Of a stretch of 36,163 nucleotides of DNA, positions 1 to 6,229 are shown one piece after another; the stretch's first letter is position 1, and each line of letters opens with the position of its first letter. The notes beneath the pieces are model-generated. The model had not been told where the DNA came from. It ran no database searches and saw only the letters and a program-made list of their open reading frames with translations. The stretch lies in the NCBI GenBank assembly GCA_019694575.1, contig JAIBBR010000045.1, forward strand, positions 1-36,163, given 5' to 3'. This DNA comes from Myxococcaceae bacterium. GTDB taxonomy: Bacteria; Myxococcota; Myxococcia; Myxococcales; Myxococcaceae. Made by a program: the position numbers and the translations under genes.

Positions 1-12
1 GGCGTGCGGCTC

Positions 13-31
13 ACGCGCGCTTCGCGCGCGT
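13..31. repeat. Perfect GC hairpin at left edge
   Basis: Arms ACGCGCGC (13-20) and GCGCGCGT (24-31) are exact reverse complements around a TTC loop. The surrounding 1-86 is low-complexity GC sequence that does not resemble the AbiEii protein that follows, so it may be a short intergenic repeat or the edge of a rearrangement. It could also simply be GC-rich chance structure; only one copy is visible here. Confidence 0.4.
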
Positions 32-86
32 CGCCGCAGCGAGCGAAGCAAGGCCGTGCTCGGCTCTCACGTGGGGTGGGTCGGTT

Positions 87-695
87 TTGGAGAGCGCTCC
101 TGGGTCAATTCAAGAGAGCGTCAAAGGCATCAAGGCAGACGCGGACTACGAGGGCGTGCGCGTGCGCTTCGTTGGCCTGCTCGGCAAAGCGCGCGTTACG
201 ATGCAGATCGATGTTGGGTTCGGTGACGTCGTGACGCCAGGCGCGCAGGACATCTCGTACCCGGCGCTGCTCGACTTCCCCGCACCCGCGCTCTCGGGCT
301 ACCCGCGCGAAACTGTGATCGCCGAGAAGTTTCAAGCGATGGTCTACCTGCGCACGCTGAACAGCCGCATGAAGGACTTCTACGACGTGTGGCTGCTCGC
401 GAGGCAATTCGCCTTCGACGGCCGGGTGCTCGCGAAGGCCATTGCCGCCACCTTCGCCAACCACGAGACCGCCATCGACGTCGAGCCGATCGCCTTCACG
501 CCAGAGTTCACCGAACAGTCATCGACCTTGGCGCAGTGGGCCGCATTTCGAAAGAAGCTTCCGAATACCGAGTGCCCGGAGACGCTCGCCGAGGTCGTGC
601 CGTTCCTCACCCAGTTCCTGCTACCGATCGCACGCGCCTGCGCAGGGGGCGAAAGCTTCGAGCAACGCTGGCCGCCAAGCGGGCCGTGGGCATGA
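87..695 (+). pseudogene. AbiEii/AbiGii-type nucleotidyltransferase, 5'-truncated
   Basis: The translated part matches the C-terminal two thirds of nucleotidyl-transferase AbiEii/AbiGii toxin-family proteins: an IDVGFGD motif, the LDFPAP segment, then YPRETVIAEKFQAMV and NSRMKDFYDVWLL, which are family hallmarks. Full members are about 280-310 residues; only about 200 are present and the N-terminal catalytic GS-x10-DxD part is missing. The frame stays open to base 3, but its 1-86 translation does not look like the family, so this is either a gene broken near base 100 or one cut by unusual upstream sequence. The TTG at 87 is only a formal start with no clear ribosome-binding site. Family members act as toxins in type IV toxin-antitoxin and phage-abortive systems; this copy is probably inactive. 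No AbiEi-like antitoxin gene is visible. GATC density here is much higher than in the core genes, which suggests foreign origin. Confidence 0.7.
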
Positions 696-1017
696 AGGAG
701 ACTCGCGCTCACCCCACCAGCTTCTTAAGCATCGCCATCTCCCGCTCGGGCGTGGCCAGGCGACGTCCCAGCGGCACCTCGTGAACCCGCTTGCACGCTC
801 GTCAACGGTTCGAGCTCCGTGCGGCACCACGCGAGGCCTATTTCGCAGCGCTGGCAAGCACACCCTTGCCATTTCGCACCTGCATTAACTGCCGCTTGGT
901 TCTTGATTACCAACGCCGCGCTGTTCGACATGTCAGAACGCCGCTGGGTGCTTCGACGTTGCGGCAACCATCGACTTGCGGCTGGCGCGCGCCGCTGTGG
1001 CTTAAGCCCGAAGCTGT
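696..1017. other. Gene-free stretch, decayed
   Basis: Apart from the minus-strand remnant at 709-810 I see no convincing gene. The overlapping frames here have no start signals and no recognisable motifs. A short GGTTCGAGCTCC segment near 808-819 resembles a tRNA T-arm but its stem does not pair correctly and no other tRNA arms are present. Confidence 0.5.
709..810 (-). pseudogene. C-terminal protein remnant, unidentified
   Basis: Read on the minus strand, the frame ending at the TGA (709-711) gives about 30 residues ending PEREMAMLKKLVG, preceded by EVPLGRRLAT; upstream an in-frame stop follows after RACKRVH. The composition looks like a genuine protein C-terminus rather than antisense noise, but there is no start or upstream body. 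It is convergent with the AbiEii fragment, and both may be leftovers of one lost accessory region. I do not recognise the family. Confidence 0.25.
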
Positions 1018-1911
1018 TCAGTAAGACCCGGCCGCCGGAGGAGACGCCACGATAGGGCCGACGTGGTACAGGCCAGCGAAGCCTCCCGTTTGTGGCGCAG
1101 TAAGCAACTCGAGCCGCCGTTCCGCAGAAGCGTCGGCGCCTGTCATGGGGGTGATGCCACAACCGACATCGACGCAAATCCATGCTGTGCCTGATTGGTA
1201 AGCCACGTTGAAGGAGCGCACGCTGTGAAAAGTGTCGAGCAGGTATTTTCCAAGCGGCATGTAAGCGCTGTTCCACGGAGCGCCGAGAATGGTTCGGGCA
1301 TGAACGTTGCCCGAGTACACCACGTAAGTACGCGCTGCATCGGCACGAATGGCCTGCTCAATGTTGTTTGCCATCGACTCATCGCGCGGTTTGGGTGGAG
1401 CGTACGCGTCGAAAGCCAGCACCTTGAGGTCCGCGCCTGAGGCATGGAGCACGCGTAGTTTTTCCAGTAGGCCAGCCATCGCCAGGCTGCTGCGGCCGTC
1501 TTGTTGGTCCATCGGGCGCTGCCAGAAGCTGCCTTTCAGAAGCGTCTCGACATCAGCCGGAGTGCCCGCCGAGGCCAGATAGGCGTCGACCGCCACCTGC
1601 TCCTGAGTGGGCATTTCGAGAGCCACCGTGACGGCACCACGCTGCACCAACAGGCAAGCCAAGTCTCCGATGAAGGCGGGCATCTGCGCTGTGCCATGAA
1701 TTTCGCCGAACAGCGTGAGCGAGCCTTCCTCAATCAACTCACTGCCAGGAATGGGGGCCGAACAATCAATCGCCGGCAACGACACTTCGACTGATTCACC
1801 AGCACCCTGAATAGCAGTGCCCGTACGCACAAGACACGCGGCGCAAAGACAGGCAAACGGCACGACGAGAATCAATCGATGAATCATGCGTTCGGTTAGA
1901 CGCCACTTCAC
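1018..1911 (-). CDS. ChaN-like exported (lipo)protein
   Basis: Resembles the ChaN/heme-binding-uptake fold (Pfam Cofac_haem_bdg type): a LFGEIHGTAQ motif near residue 68, followed by VALEMPTQEQ and, later, VVYSGNVHAR. ChaN-family proteins are periplasmic or outer-membrane lipoproteins tied to iron or heme handling; the exact ligand here is unknown. The N-terminus has a hydrophobic segment (LILVVPFACLCAAC) that works as a signal peptide; the cysteine is a plausible but non-canonical lipobox. Two starts are possible, GTG at 1911 and ATG at 1887 (MIHRLIL); the latter gives a cleaner signal peptide, but neither has a good ribosome-binding site. The gene lies downstream of the SUFU gene on the same strand, separated by a 63-bp gap that holds the relic of another gene. 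It may or may not be part of the par operon transcript. Confidence 0.65.
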   Translation of the reverse strand: MKWRLTERMIHRLILVVPFACLCAACLVRTGTAIQGAGESVEVSLPAIDCSAPIPGSELIEEGSLTLFGEIHGTAQMPAFIGDLACLLVQRGAVTVALEMPTQEQVAVDAYLASAGTPADVETLLKGSFWQRPMDQQDGRSSLAMAGLLEKLRVLHASGADLKVLAFDAYAPPKPRDESMANNIEQAIRADAARTYVVYSGNVHARTILGAPWNSAYMPLGKYLLDTFHSVRSFNVAYQSGTAWICVDVGCGITPMTGADASAERRLELLTAPQTGGFAGLYHVGPIVASPPAAGSY

Positions 1912-1931
1912 ACGCGACGCTCAATACGATC

Positions 1932-1974
1932 TTTGCCCTACTCCATCGTGCGGCACACTTCGCCGACAGATTGC
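1932..1974 (-). pseudogene. Relic of a second lipoprotein C-terminus
   Basis: On the minus strand these bases read FKQSVGEVCRTME followed by TAG, closely matching the C-terminus of the lipoprotein at 2535-2987 (VDQAFEACRTME, TAG). At DNA level 1935-1955 is an exact 21-bp copy of 2532-2552, covering the last codons, the stop and a few bases beyond. No upstream body is present because the SUFU gene ends right next to it. This points to an earlier tandem duplication of the lipoprotein (or lipoprotein-SUFU) unit that has since been deleted. Confidence 0.6.
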
Positions 1975-2523
1975 TTAAACAACGCTTTCTCTCTGCAGGT
2001 CAAACACATCAACATCGGCCGCTTCAAGGCGACTCTCTAATTTGTTCCACCCCACGTCACGAACGAAGGCTGCTTCCTTCGGCATCAAGGGCATCAACCA
2101 AACGAATACAGTCGCTGGCGTCGAATCGCTGAGCTCGGCCAAATCATCAGGAAACGCGACGGGCATCGACACATAGAGGTCTTGCGATGTCGCCTGGGGC
2201 GACAGCTTCTCTCCAACAGGAAACACTTCGCCACGAAGCAGCGCTCGGTGCTCGCGCAGAATGCAGTCGGCAACGTGCGCCAACAACGGCGCAAAGCGGT
2301 TCAGTTGACCATCAGCAGGTAACCCGAACAACAGTTCTTGGCGCACCGTTCGACCGTTGCTCATTGCCAAGACATGGTTGCTCAAACCGAGCGTCGCCAG
2401 CGTAACGAGGCCCGGTTGAGGCTGATTTCGAAACAGACACACCTGCAGGCCGGCCGGAGATTCAAACTTCCAGCCGCGCTCAACAAGCCCCAGATGCTTT
2501 TCCAAATGCTCGAGTGCATTCAT
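1975..2523 (-). CDS. SUFU-domain protein
   Basis: 182 residues resembling the bacterial suppressor-of-fused (SUFU) domain: N-terminal MNALEHLEKHLG, central LLFGLPAD, then VFPVGEKLSP, DLYVSMPVAFPDDL and a C-terminal VFVWLMPLMPKEAAFV block. In bacteria this domain is known mainly among immunity proteins of polymorphic toxin systems, and as a general protein-binding domain; no toxin gene is adjacent here. The start was placed at ATG 2523 (27 codons into a longer open frame) because GGAG lies about 12 bp upstream and the protein begins with the conserved helix. It starts 11 bp after the lipoprotein stop, so the two are almost certainly cotranscribed, and through it with the bactofilin and parAB. 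No signal peptide, so it is presumably cytoplasmic. What it does beside chromosome-segregation genes is unknown. Confidence 0.7.
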   Translation of the reverse strand: MNALEHLEKHLGLVERGWKFESPAGLQVCLFRNQPQPGLVTLATLGLSNHVLAMSNGRTVRQELLFGLPADGQLNRFAPLLAHVADCILREHRALLRGEVFPVGEKLSPQATSQDLYVSMPVAFPDDLAELSDSTPATVFVWLMPLMPKEAAFVRDVGWNKLESRLEAADVDVFDLQRESVV

Positions 2524-2534
2524 CACGTGACGCC

Positions 2535-2987
2535 CTACTCCATCGTGCGGCAGGCCTCGAAAGCCTGGTCCACCTCTACGGTCGTCGCCGCGGGAGTCGA
2601 AGCACAACGAAAGACGCTGCTGCCGACGTGGCGAAAACCCAACATTGCCGTTTGCGTCCCACCCTCAGCCACCGGCATGGAGTACTGATAACCAAGAAAG
2701 TCACTACTCGACTCTTTCTTAGTGATTATGACTTTCTGTTCGCTGAAAATCGCGTCGACCGCGGCGACCGTAGGCACCGCCCCGCCGCTCTGCTTTTCCA
2801 AACGCAACACACCATGATCAGGAGGGCCGGCGAGGAGCATGTTCTGCCCCGCCTCTTTCGCCACCCAACCCTTGGGCAAAGCAACCTTCAAGCCCGCCGA
2901 GGGCGAAGGTTTGTCACTTTCATCATGGCAACCGCTCAGCGCGCCCACCACGCAGGCGCACGCGCCGAGGCGCAACAAGCGAATCAC
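2535..2987 (-). CDS. Small lipoprotein in par/bactofilin operon
   Basis: 150 residues with a clear lipoprotein signal: MIRLLRLGACACVVGALSGC, lipobox LSGC with the cysteine at residue 20. The mature part (about 130 residues) contains KVALPKGWVAKE and a C-terminal region ending CRTME; I do not recognise a named domain, although the GW-containing start recalls small periplasmic DcrB/PsbP-like folds. The GTG start overlaps the TGA of the bactofilin gene by four bases, a typical translational-coupling arrangement, so it is made together with that cytoskeletal protein. A relic of a second C-terminus lies at 1932-1974. Envelope attachment next to bactofilin would be a plausible role, but this is inference from position only. 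Confidence 0.75.
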   Translation of the reverse strand: MIRLLRLGACACVVGALSGCHDESDKPSPSAGLKVALPKGWVAKEAGQNMLLAGPPDHGVLRLEKQSGGAVPTVAAVDAIFSEQKVIITKKESSSDFLGYQYSMPVAEGGTQTAMLGFRHVGSSVFRCASTPAATTVEVDQAFEACRTME

Positions 2988-3430
2988 TTCGCGATGGCGA
3001 TCGGCAAACCGGGAGGCTGCACCTGGGCCTTGCCACCCAAGTTCTCCATCTTGCAGTTGCCGTCAAACACCGCGCCGCGCGCCATTTGCAGCGAAGGCGC
3101 TTCAATCGAGCCCTTCACCCGCGCCGTAGCCGAGAGCTCGACTACGCTCGAAGCCTTGATGTTGCCTTCTACCGTTCCGTTCACCACCGCCGTACCGGCG
3201 CTGATTTCGGCCATCACCTTGGCGCGCTCGCCCACCACCAGCTTGTCTTTGGTGGCAATTTGGCCACTGAACTTGCCGTCGATGCGAACTTCACCTTCGA
3301 AGGTCAGCTTGCCTTCGAACTCACTCCCAGGGCCAAGAATGGTGTGCACGTCTCCAACTTTGGTTGACACAACTTCCTCCTTCGAAGCCAACTGTCCCGA
3401 CGCGTCTCGTTTTTCGCTGAACAAAGCCAT
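2984..3430 (-). CDS. bacM: Bactofilin (BacM-like)
   Basis: 148 residues with the bactofilin (polymer-forming) domain: a short disordered N-terminus, then right-handed beta-helix repeats such as TILGPGSEFEGKLTFEGEV, VRIDGKFSG, LVVGERAKVMAEI, VVNGTVEGNI and VKGSIEAPSL. Bactofilins form nucleotide-free filaments used as scaffolds for cell shape and, in Myxococcus, for positioning the ParABS complex. Its place 21 bp downstream of parB is the same as that of bacM in Myxococcus xanthus, which is why that symbol is given; orthology was not tested. A GAGG ribosome-binding site precedes the ATG. Its stop overlaps the start of the lipoprotein gene. The C-terminal tail is proline-rich (VQPPGLP). Confidence 0.9.
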   Translation of the reverse strand: MALFSEKRDASGQLASKEEVVSTKVGDVHTILGPGSEFEGKLTFEGEVRIDGKFSGQIATKDKLVVGERAKVMAEISAGTAVVNGTVEGNIKASSVVELSATARVKGSIEAPSLQMARGAVFDGNCKMENLGGKAQVQPPGLPIAIAK

Positions 3431-3451
3431 GCTGCGTCCTCAAAAAAAGCA

Positions 3452-4345
3452 TCAGCGCCGAATCAGCGCCACGATGCGGTCTAGGTCCTCATAACTGAAG
3501 AATTCGATTCCCAGGACTCCTTTTCCTGCACCCTTCTCTTTCAAGTGCACCCGCGTGCCGAGTTTTCGCTGCAGGTCTTCTATCAGGCGGCGCGCTTCAG
3601 GGCTCGTTCGTGGCGCGCTTTTCTTGCCCGCCTTCGCCAAAGGCCGCGCGTCTTTCACCTGCGCTTCGATTTCACGCACTGACCATTTTTCTTTCACCGC
3701 CGCTTTGGCGAGCACCACCATCTCGCTGGGCTTGGTCACCCCGAGCAACGCACGGCAGTGGCCCATGTCAAGCGCACCTTCAGCGAGCAGCCGCTTCACT
3801 TCGTCAGGCAGGCCGAGCAAACGCAGCGCATTGGCGACCGACGAGCGCTCTTTGCCAACCCGGCTCGCCACTTGCTCTTGGGTCCACCGGCGCTCTTCCA
3901 TCAAACGGCGGTAACCTTCGGCTTCTTCCAGCGGGCTCAAGTCTTGCCGTTGCAGGTTCTCGACCAGCGCCAGCTCGAACGCTTCGGTCTCGGTGGCTTC
4001 GCGCACCAACGCGGGAATTTCTTTCAACCCGGCTCGCGCGGCTGCCCGCCATCGCCGCTCACCCGCGATGAGGCGGTAGTGCTTGCCGTCTTTGCGCACC
4101 AACACCGGCTGCAACACACCTTGATGCTTGAGCGACTGGGCCAACTCATCGAGCGCGTCGTCGTCAAAGTCTCGACGCGGCTGATGGCTGTCAGCCTTGA
4201 TGTCGTCAATCGCGAGCAGGGTGGTACCCGCGCCCGCTTCGACTTCAACCGGCGCATGACGGGCCTCGGCAATCAGGGCTCCCAACCCACGACCCAGGGC
4301 ACGCTTGCGTTCAGCCTGAGGTACGACTTTCAAAATTCCGGCCAT
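3452..4345 (-). CDS. parB: Chromosome-partitioning protein ParB
   Basis: 297 residues, usual for chromosomal ParB. The N-terminus has the KRALGRGLGALI peptide that stimulates ParA ATPase. The CTPase/ParB-N domain carries IKADSHQPRRDFDD, GERRWRAA (about residues 95-102) and ENLQRQDLSPLEEA. The HTH follows (WTQEQVASRVGKERSSVANALRLLGLP) and binds parS; the C-terminal dimerisation segment is at the end (about 255-297). ParB loads at parS as a CTP-dependent sliding clamp and spreads to form the partition complex. Two parS sites lie 1 kb away, upstream of parA, in the same operon. The start ATG at 4345 is 87 bp behind the parA stop; the spacer holds T-rich hairpins on the opposite strand. Confidence 0.97.
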   Translation of the reverse strand: MAGILKVVPQAERKRALGRGLGALIAEARHAPVEVEAGAGTTLLAIDDIKADSHQPRRDFDDDALDELAQSLKHQGVLQPVLVRKDGKHYRLIAGERRWRAAARAGLKEIPALVREATETEAFELALVENLQRQDLSPLEEAEGYRRLMEERRWTQEQVASRVGKERSSVANALRLLGLPDEVKRLLAEGALDMGHCRALLGVTKPSEMVVLAKAAVKEKWSVREIEAQVKDARPLAKAGKKSAPRTSPEARRLIEDLQRKLGTRVHLKEKGAGKGVLGIEFFSYEDLDRIVALIRR

Positions 4346-4369
4346 GGCTCACCACTCAATCGACAAAGT

Positions 4370-4420
4370 GTTTTTTTGATTTACCGAACAAACAACAGAA
4401 GACTGTTTGGTTTTTTTCGC
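4370..4420 (+). terminator. Two T7-tailed hairpins in parA-parB spacer, plus-strand facing
   Basis: AACAG (4394-4398), loop AAGA, CTGTT (4403-4407) is followed after TGG by a run of seven T (4411-4417), the form of a weak intrinsic terminator for plus-strand transcripts. A second T7 run (4371-4377) follows a 4-bp CACT/AGTG stem. No plus-strand gene ends here, so these would stop antisense transcription entering from parB, or are simply A-tracts that bend DNA upstream of parB on its own strand. Confidence 0.3.
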
Positions 4421-4432
4421 ATGGCCGCTCGC

Positions 4433-5230
4433 TTAAGCCACCACCCGCTTGCGTGATGCGCCCCTTTGCCGCTCGCGCTTCATCACCTCTTGCGCCAGCC
4501 CGAGATACGCTTCGCAGCCTTTCGACTTGATGTCATAGAGCAATATCGGCTTACCGAAGCTGGGGCTCTCGGCGAGGCGCACATTGCGTGGCACGACGGT
4601 GTTGAAGACCAGCTCGGGAAATTCGCGGCGCACTTCGTCAGCCACCTGGTGCGCAATGTTGGCGCGGGGCTCAAACATGGTGAGCAATATGCCTTCGAGC
4701 TCAAGCCGGGGGTTCAGGCTCTTCTTCACCCGCTCGATGTTCGACAGCAGCTGGGCCAGGCCTTCCATCGCGTAATACTCGCACTGCAGCGGCACCAGCA
4801 CCGCGTCAGCGGCCGTCAAAGCATTGATGGTGAGCAAGCCCAATGACGGTGGGCAGTCAATGAGCACGTAGTCGTACTTACGGGCTACCTGACTGAGCGC
4901 CTCTTTGAGCCGGTATTCGCGGCGGTCGACACTGACCAGCTCGACTTCGGCCCCGGTCAGGTCGGCGCTGGCCGGCACCACTTCAAGAAAACGCAGCTGG
5001 GTAGGGTGAATGAAGTCTTTGAGGCTGCGCCGCTCAATCAAGACGTCATACATGTCACCCTTCAGCGTGTGCCGCTCCAGCCCCAAGCCACTGCCGGCAT
5101 TGCCCTGCGGGTCCATGTCAATCAACAAGGTTCGGCGTTCGGCCGCGGCCAAGCTGGCAGCCAAGTTGATGGCGGTGGTGGTTTTGCCCACCCCACCTTT
5201 CTGATTGGAAACACAAATGATTCGACCCAT
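4433..5230 (-). CDS. parA: Chromosome-partitioning ATPase ParA
   Basis: 265 residues from ATG 5230, a normal length for chromosomal ParA/Soj. The deviant Walker A box QKGGVGKTTTAINLA starts at residue 10, the A' motif DMDPQGNAGSGLG is near 40, and Walker B-like DYVLIDCPPSLGLLT near 115. ParA dimerises on ATP, binds the nucleoid non-specifically and moves ParB-parS complexes. The open frame continues 43 codons upstream, but that extension translates a parS site (FHVKQ) and lacks family similarity, so the internal ATG is the start. It is first in the parA-parB-bactofilin group, with 207 bp to the rsmG stop where both parS sites lie. Confidence 0.97.
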   Translation of the reverse strand: MGRIICVSNQKGGVGKTTTAINLAASLAAAERRTLLIDMDPQGNAGSGLGLERHTLKGDMYDVLIERRSLKDFIHPTQLRFLEVVPASADLTGAEVELVSVDRREYRLKEALSQVARKYDYVLIDCPPSLGLLTINALTAADAVLVPLQCEYYAMEGLAQLLSNIERVKKSLNPRLELEGILLTMFEPRANIAHQVADEVRREFPELVFNTVVPRNVRLAESPSFGKPILLYDIKSKGCEAYLGLAQEVMKRERQRGASRKRVVA

Positions 5231-5321
5231 GGCGACCCAAGAGACCCGAGAAGCGTGGTCAGGGCAAGTTTGTTTTTGAGCTACCTCTCGCTGCCCGACA
5301 CGATCGACCGCTCGCGCCTTT

Positions 5322-5337
5322 TGTTTCACGTGGAACA
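5322..5337 (+). promoter_or_regulatory. parS: parS site 1
   Basis: TGTTTCACGTGGAACA, a 16-bp near-palindrome differing by one base from the widely conserved parS consensus TGTTTCACGTGAAACA. It lies 92 bp upstream of the parA ATG. ParB is known to nucleate at such sites and spread. Its exact reverse complement occurs at 5382-5397. Confidence 0.93.
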
Positions 5338-5381
5338 AAAGGCTCAAGGCCGCATTCACCCTTCAGCGCTGTCTGGCGAAA

Positions 5382-5397
5382 TGTTCCACGTGAAACA
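5382..5397 (-). promoter_or_regulatory. parS: parS site 2
   Basis: TGTTCCACGTGAAACA on the plus strand, which is exactly parS site 1 read on the other strand. Centre-to-centre spacing is 60 bp, close to whole helical turns, so both sites face the same side of the DNA. It lies 40 bp from the rsmG stop codon. No other CACGTG-centred parS was found in the window by eye. Confidence 0.93.
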
Positions 5398-5437
5398 TGC
5401 CGGCGCTCTTGAACCTACCCACACGGCACGTCAGAGG

Positions 5438-6100
5438 TTACTTTCGGCGCATGAACCGAACGAGCGTGCGGGGGTCACCCGAAAAGGGCAGGGCGAGATG
5501 CTTCACGTCTTGCACCGCAAAGCCGTTCTCCGCACCCAGCTCAGCGAGCTGCCCCTCGAGCCCCACACCCTTACCCATCATCGCCACCACGCTTCCTCCC
5601 GGGCGCACATACGCGGCGGCCAGCGCGAGCCACGGGCCCACGTCCATCAAGGCGCGGCTCACCACCAGGTCAGCGCGGGGCAACTTTTCGCTCTCGGGCT
5701 TTCCCTCGGCGCGGGCATGCACCGCCTTTACGCGCGAGGCCAACCCCAGCATCGCAGCCGCGTGCTTGATGAACCCCACCTTCTTCGCCACCGCGTCAAC
5801 CAACGTCACCTGCAGGCCAGGCACCGCCAACGCCAAGGGAATGCCGGGCAGGCCCGCTCCCGCCCCAAGGTCGAGCACCACCTCGTTGCCCGCAAGCCAC
5901 GGCACCACCGTGAGTGAATCAATGAGGTGCTTTTCAACCACCGCCTCAAGCTGAACAATGGCGGTCAAATTCACCTTCGCGTTCCACCGCAACAATTCTT
6001 GAGCAAACACCACCTGCGCCAGAGCCACTTCTTGTGGCATTTCGACACACAGACGCCTCAAGCCCTCTTGCAACAGCGTTGTTGCGGCTGCGTTATCCAC
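5438..6100 (-). CDS. rsmG: 16S rRNA m7G527 methyltransferase RsmG (GidB)
   Basis: 220 residues, usual length about 210-240. N-terminal helices include RWNAKVNLTAI, followed by the EKHLIDSL motif and the SAM-binding loop VLDLGAGAGLPGIPLA (about residues 73-88), then VVSRAL and the C-terminal strands ending LVRFMRRK. RsmG methylates N7 of G527 in 16S rRNA; its loss gives low-level streptomycin resistance in other bacteria. The start is GTG 6100, which sits inside a perfect DnaA box (6093-6101), so DnaA binding could overlap the translation or transcription start region. It is 129 bp after mnmG, leaving room for its own promoter, and 207 bp before parA. Confidence 0.97.
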   Translation of the reverse strand: MDNAAATTLLQEGLRRLCVEMPQEVALAQVVFAQELLRWNAKVNLTAIVQLEAVVEKHLIDSLTVVPWLAGNEVVLDLGAGAGLPGIPLALAVPGLQVTLVDAVAKKVGFIKHAAAMLGLASRVKAVHARAEGKPESEKLPRADLVVSRALMDVGPWLALAAAYVRPGGSVVAMMGKGVGLEGQLAELGAENGFAVQDVKHLALPFSGDPRTLVRFMRRK

Positions 6101-6101
6101 A
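6093..6101 (+). promoter_or_regulatory. Consensus DnaA box over rsmG start
   Basis: TTATCCACA, a perfect match to the E. coli-type consensus and the only perfect one I found in the window. It covers the GTG start codon of rsmG. A second box with one mismatch, TTTTCCACA, lies at 6176-6184 in the mnmG-rsmG spacer in the same orientation. Together they could let DnaA repress or time the rsmG-parAB transcript, or form an accessory origin element. Confidence 0.7.
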
Positions 6102-6229
6102 GACGTCTCTTTTCGCAGGAGAGGTAAGTAGCCCAGAAGAGGCCCGAATGACCTTTTCGCTGGTTTTTGAACACCTTTTCCACAGGCCCAATGACTCCCT
6201 GCAGCAAAAATGTCTCACCTGGACCACAG

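Noticed and set aside
795-835. Possible tRNA 3' end (GGTTCGAGCTCC)
   Set aside because: The T-stem pairs only with an eight-base loop and no acceptor, D or anticodon arm could be found nearby.
2514-3494. 326-codon plus-strand frame opposite the lipoprotein and bactofilin
   Set aside because: Antisense to a recognised bactofilin; composition is low-complexity.
5006-5917. 303-codon plus-strand open frame across parA, parS and rsmG
   Set aside because: It lies antisense to two certain genes and translates both parS sites; no family similarity. Long antisense frames are common in GC-rich DNA.
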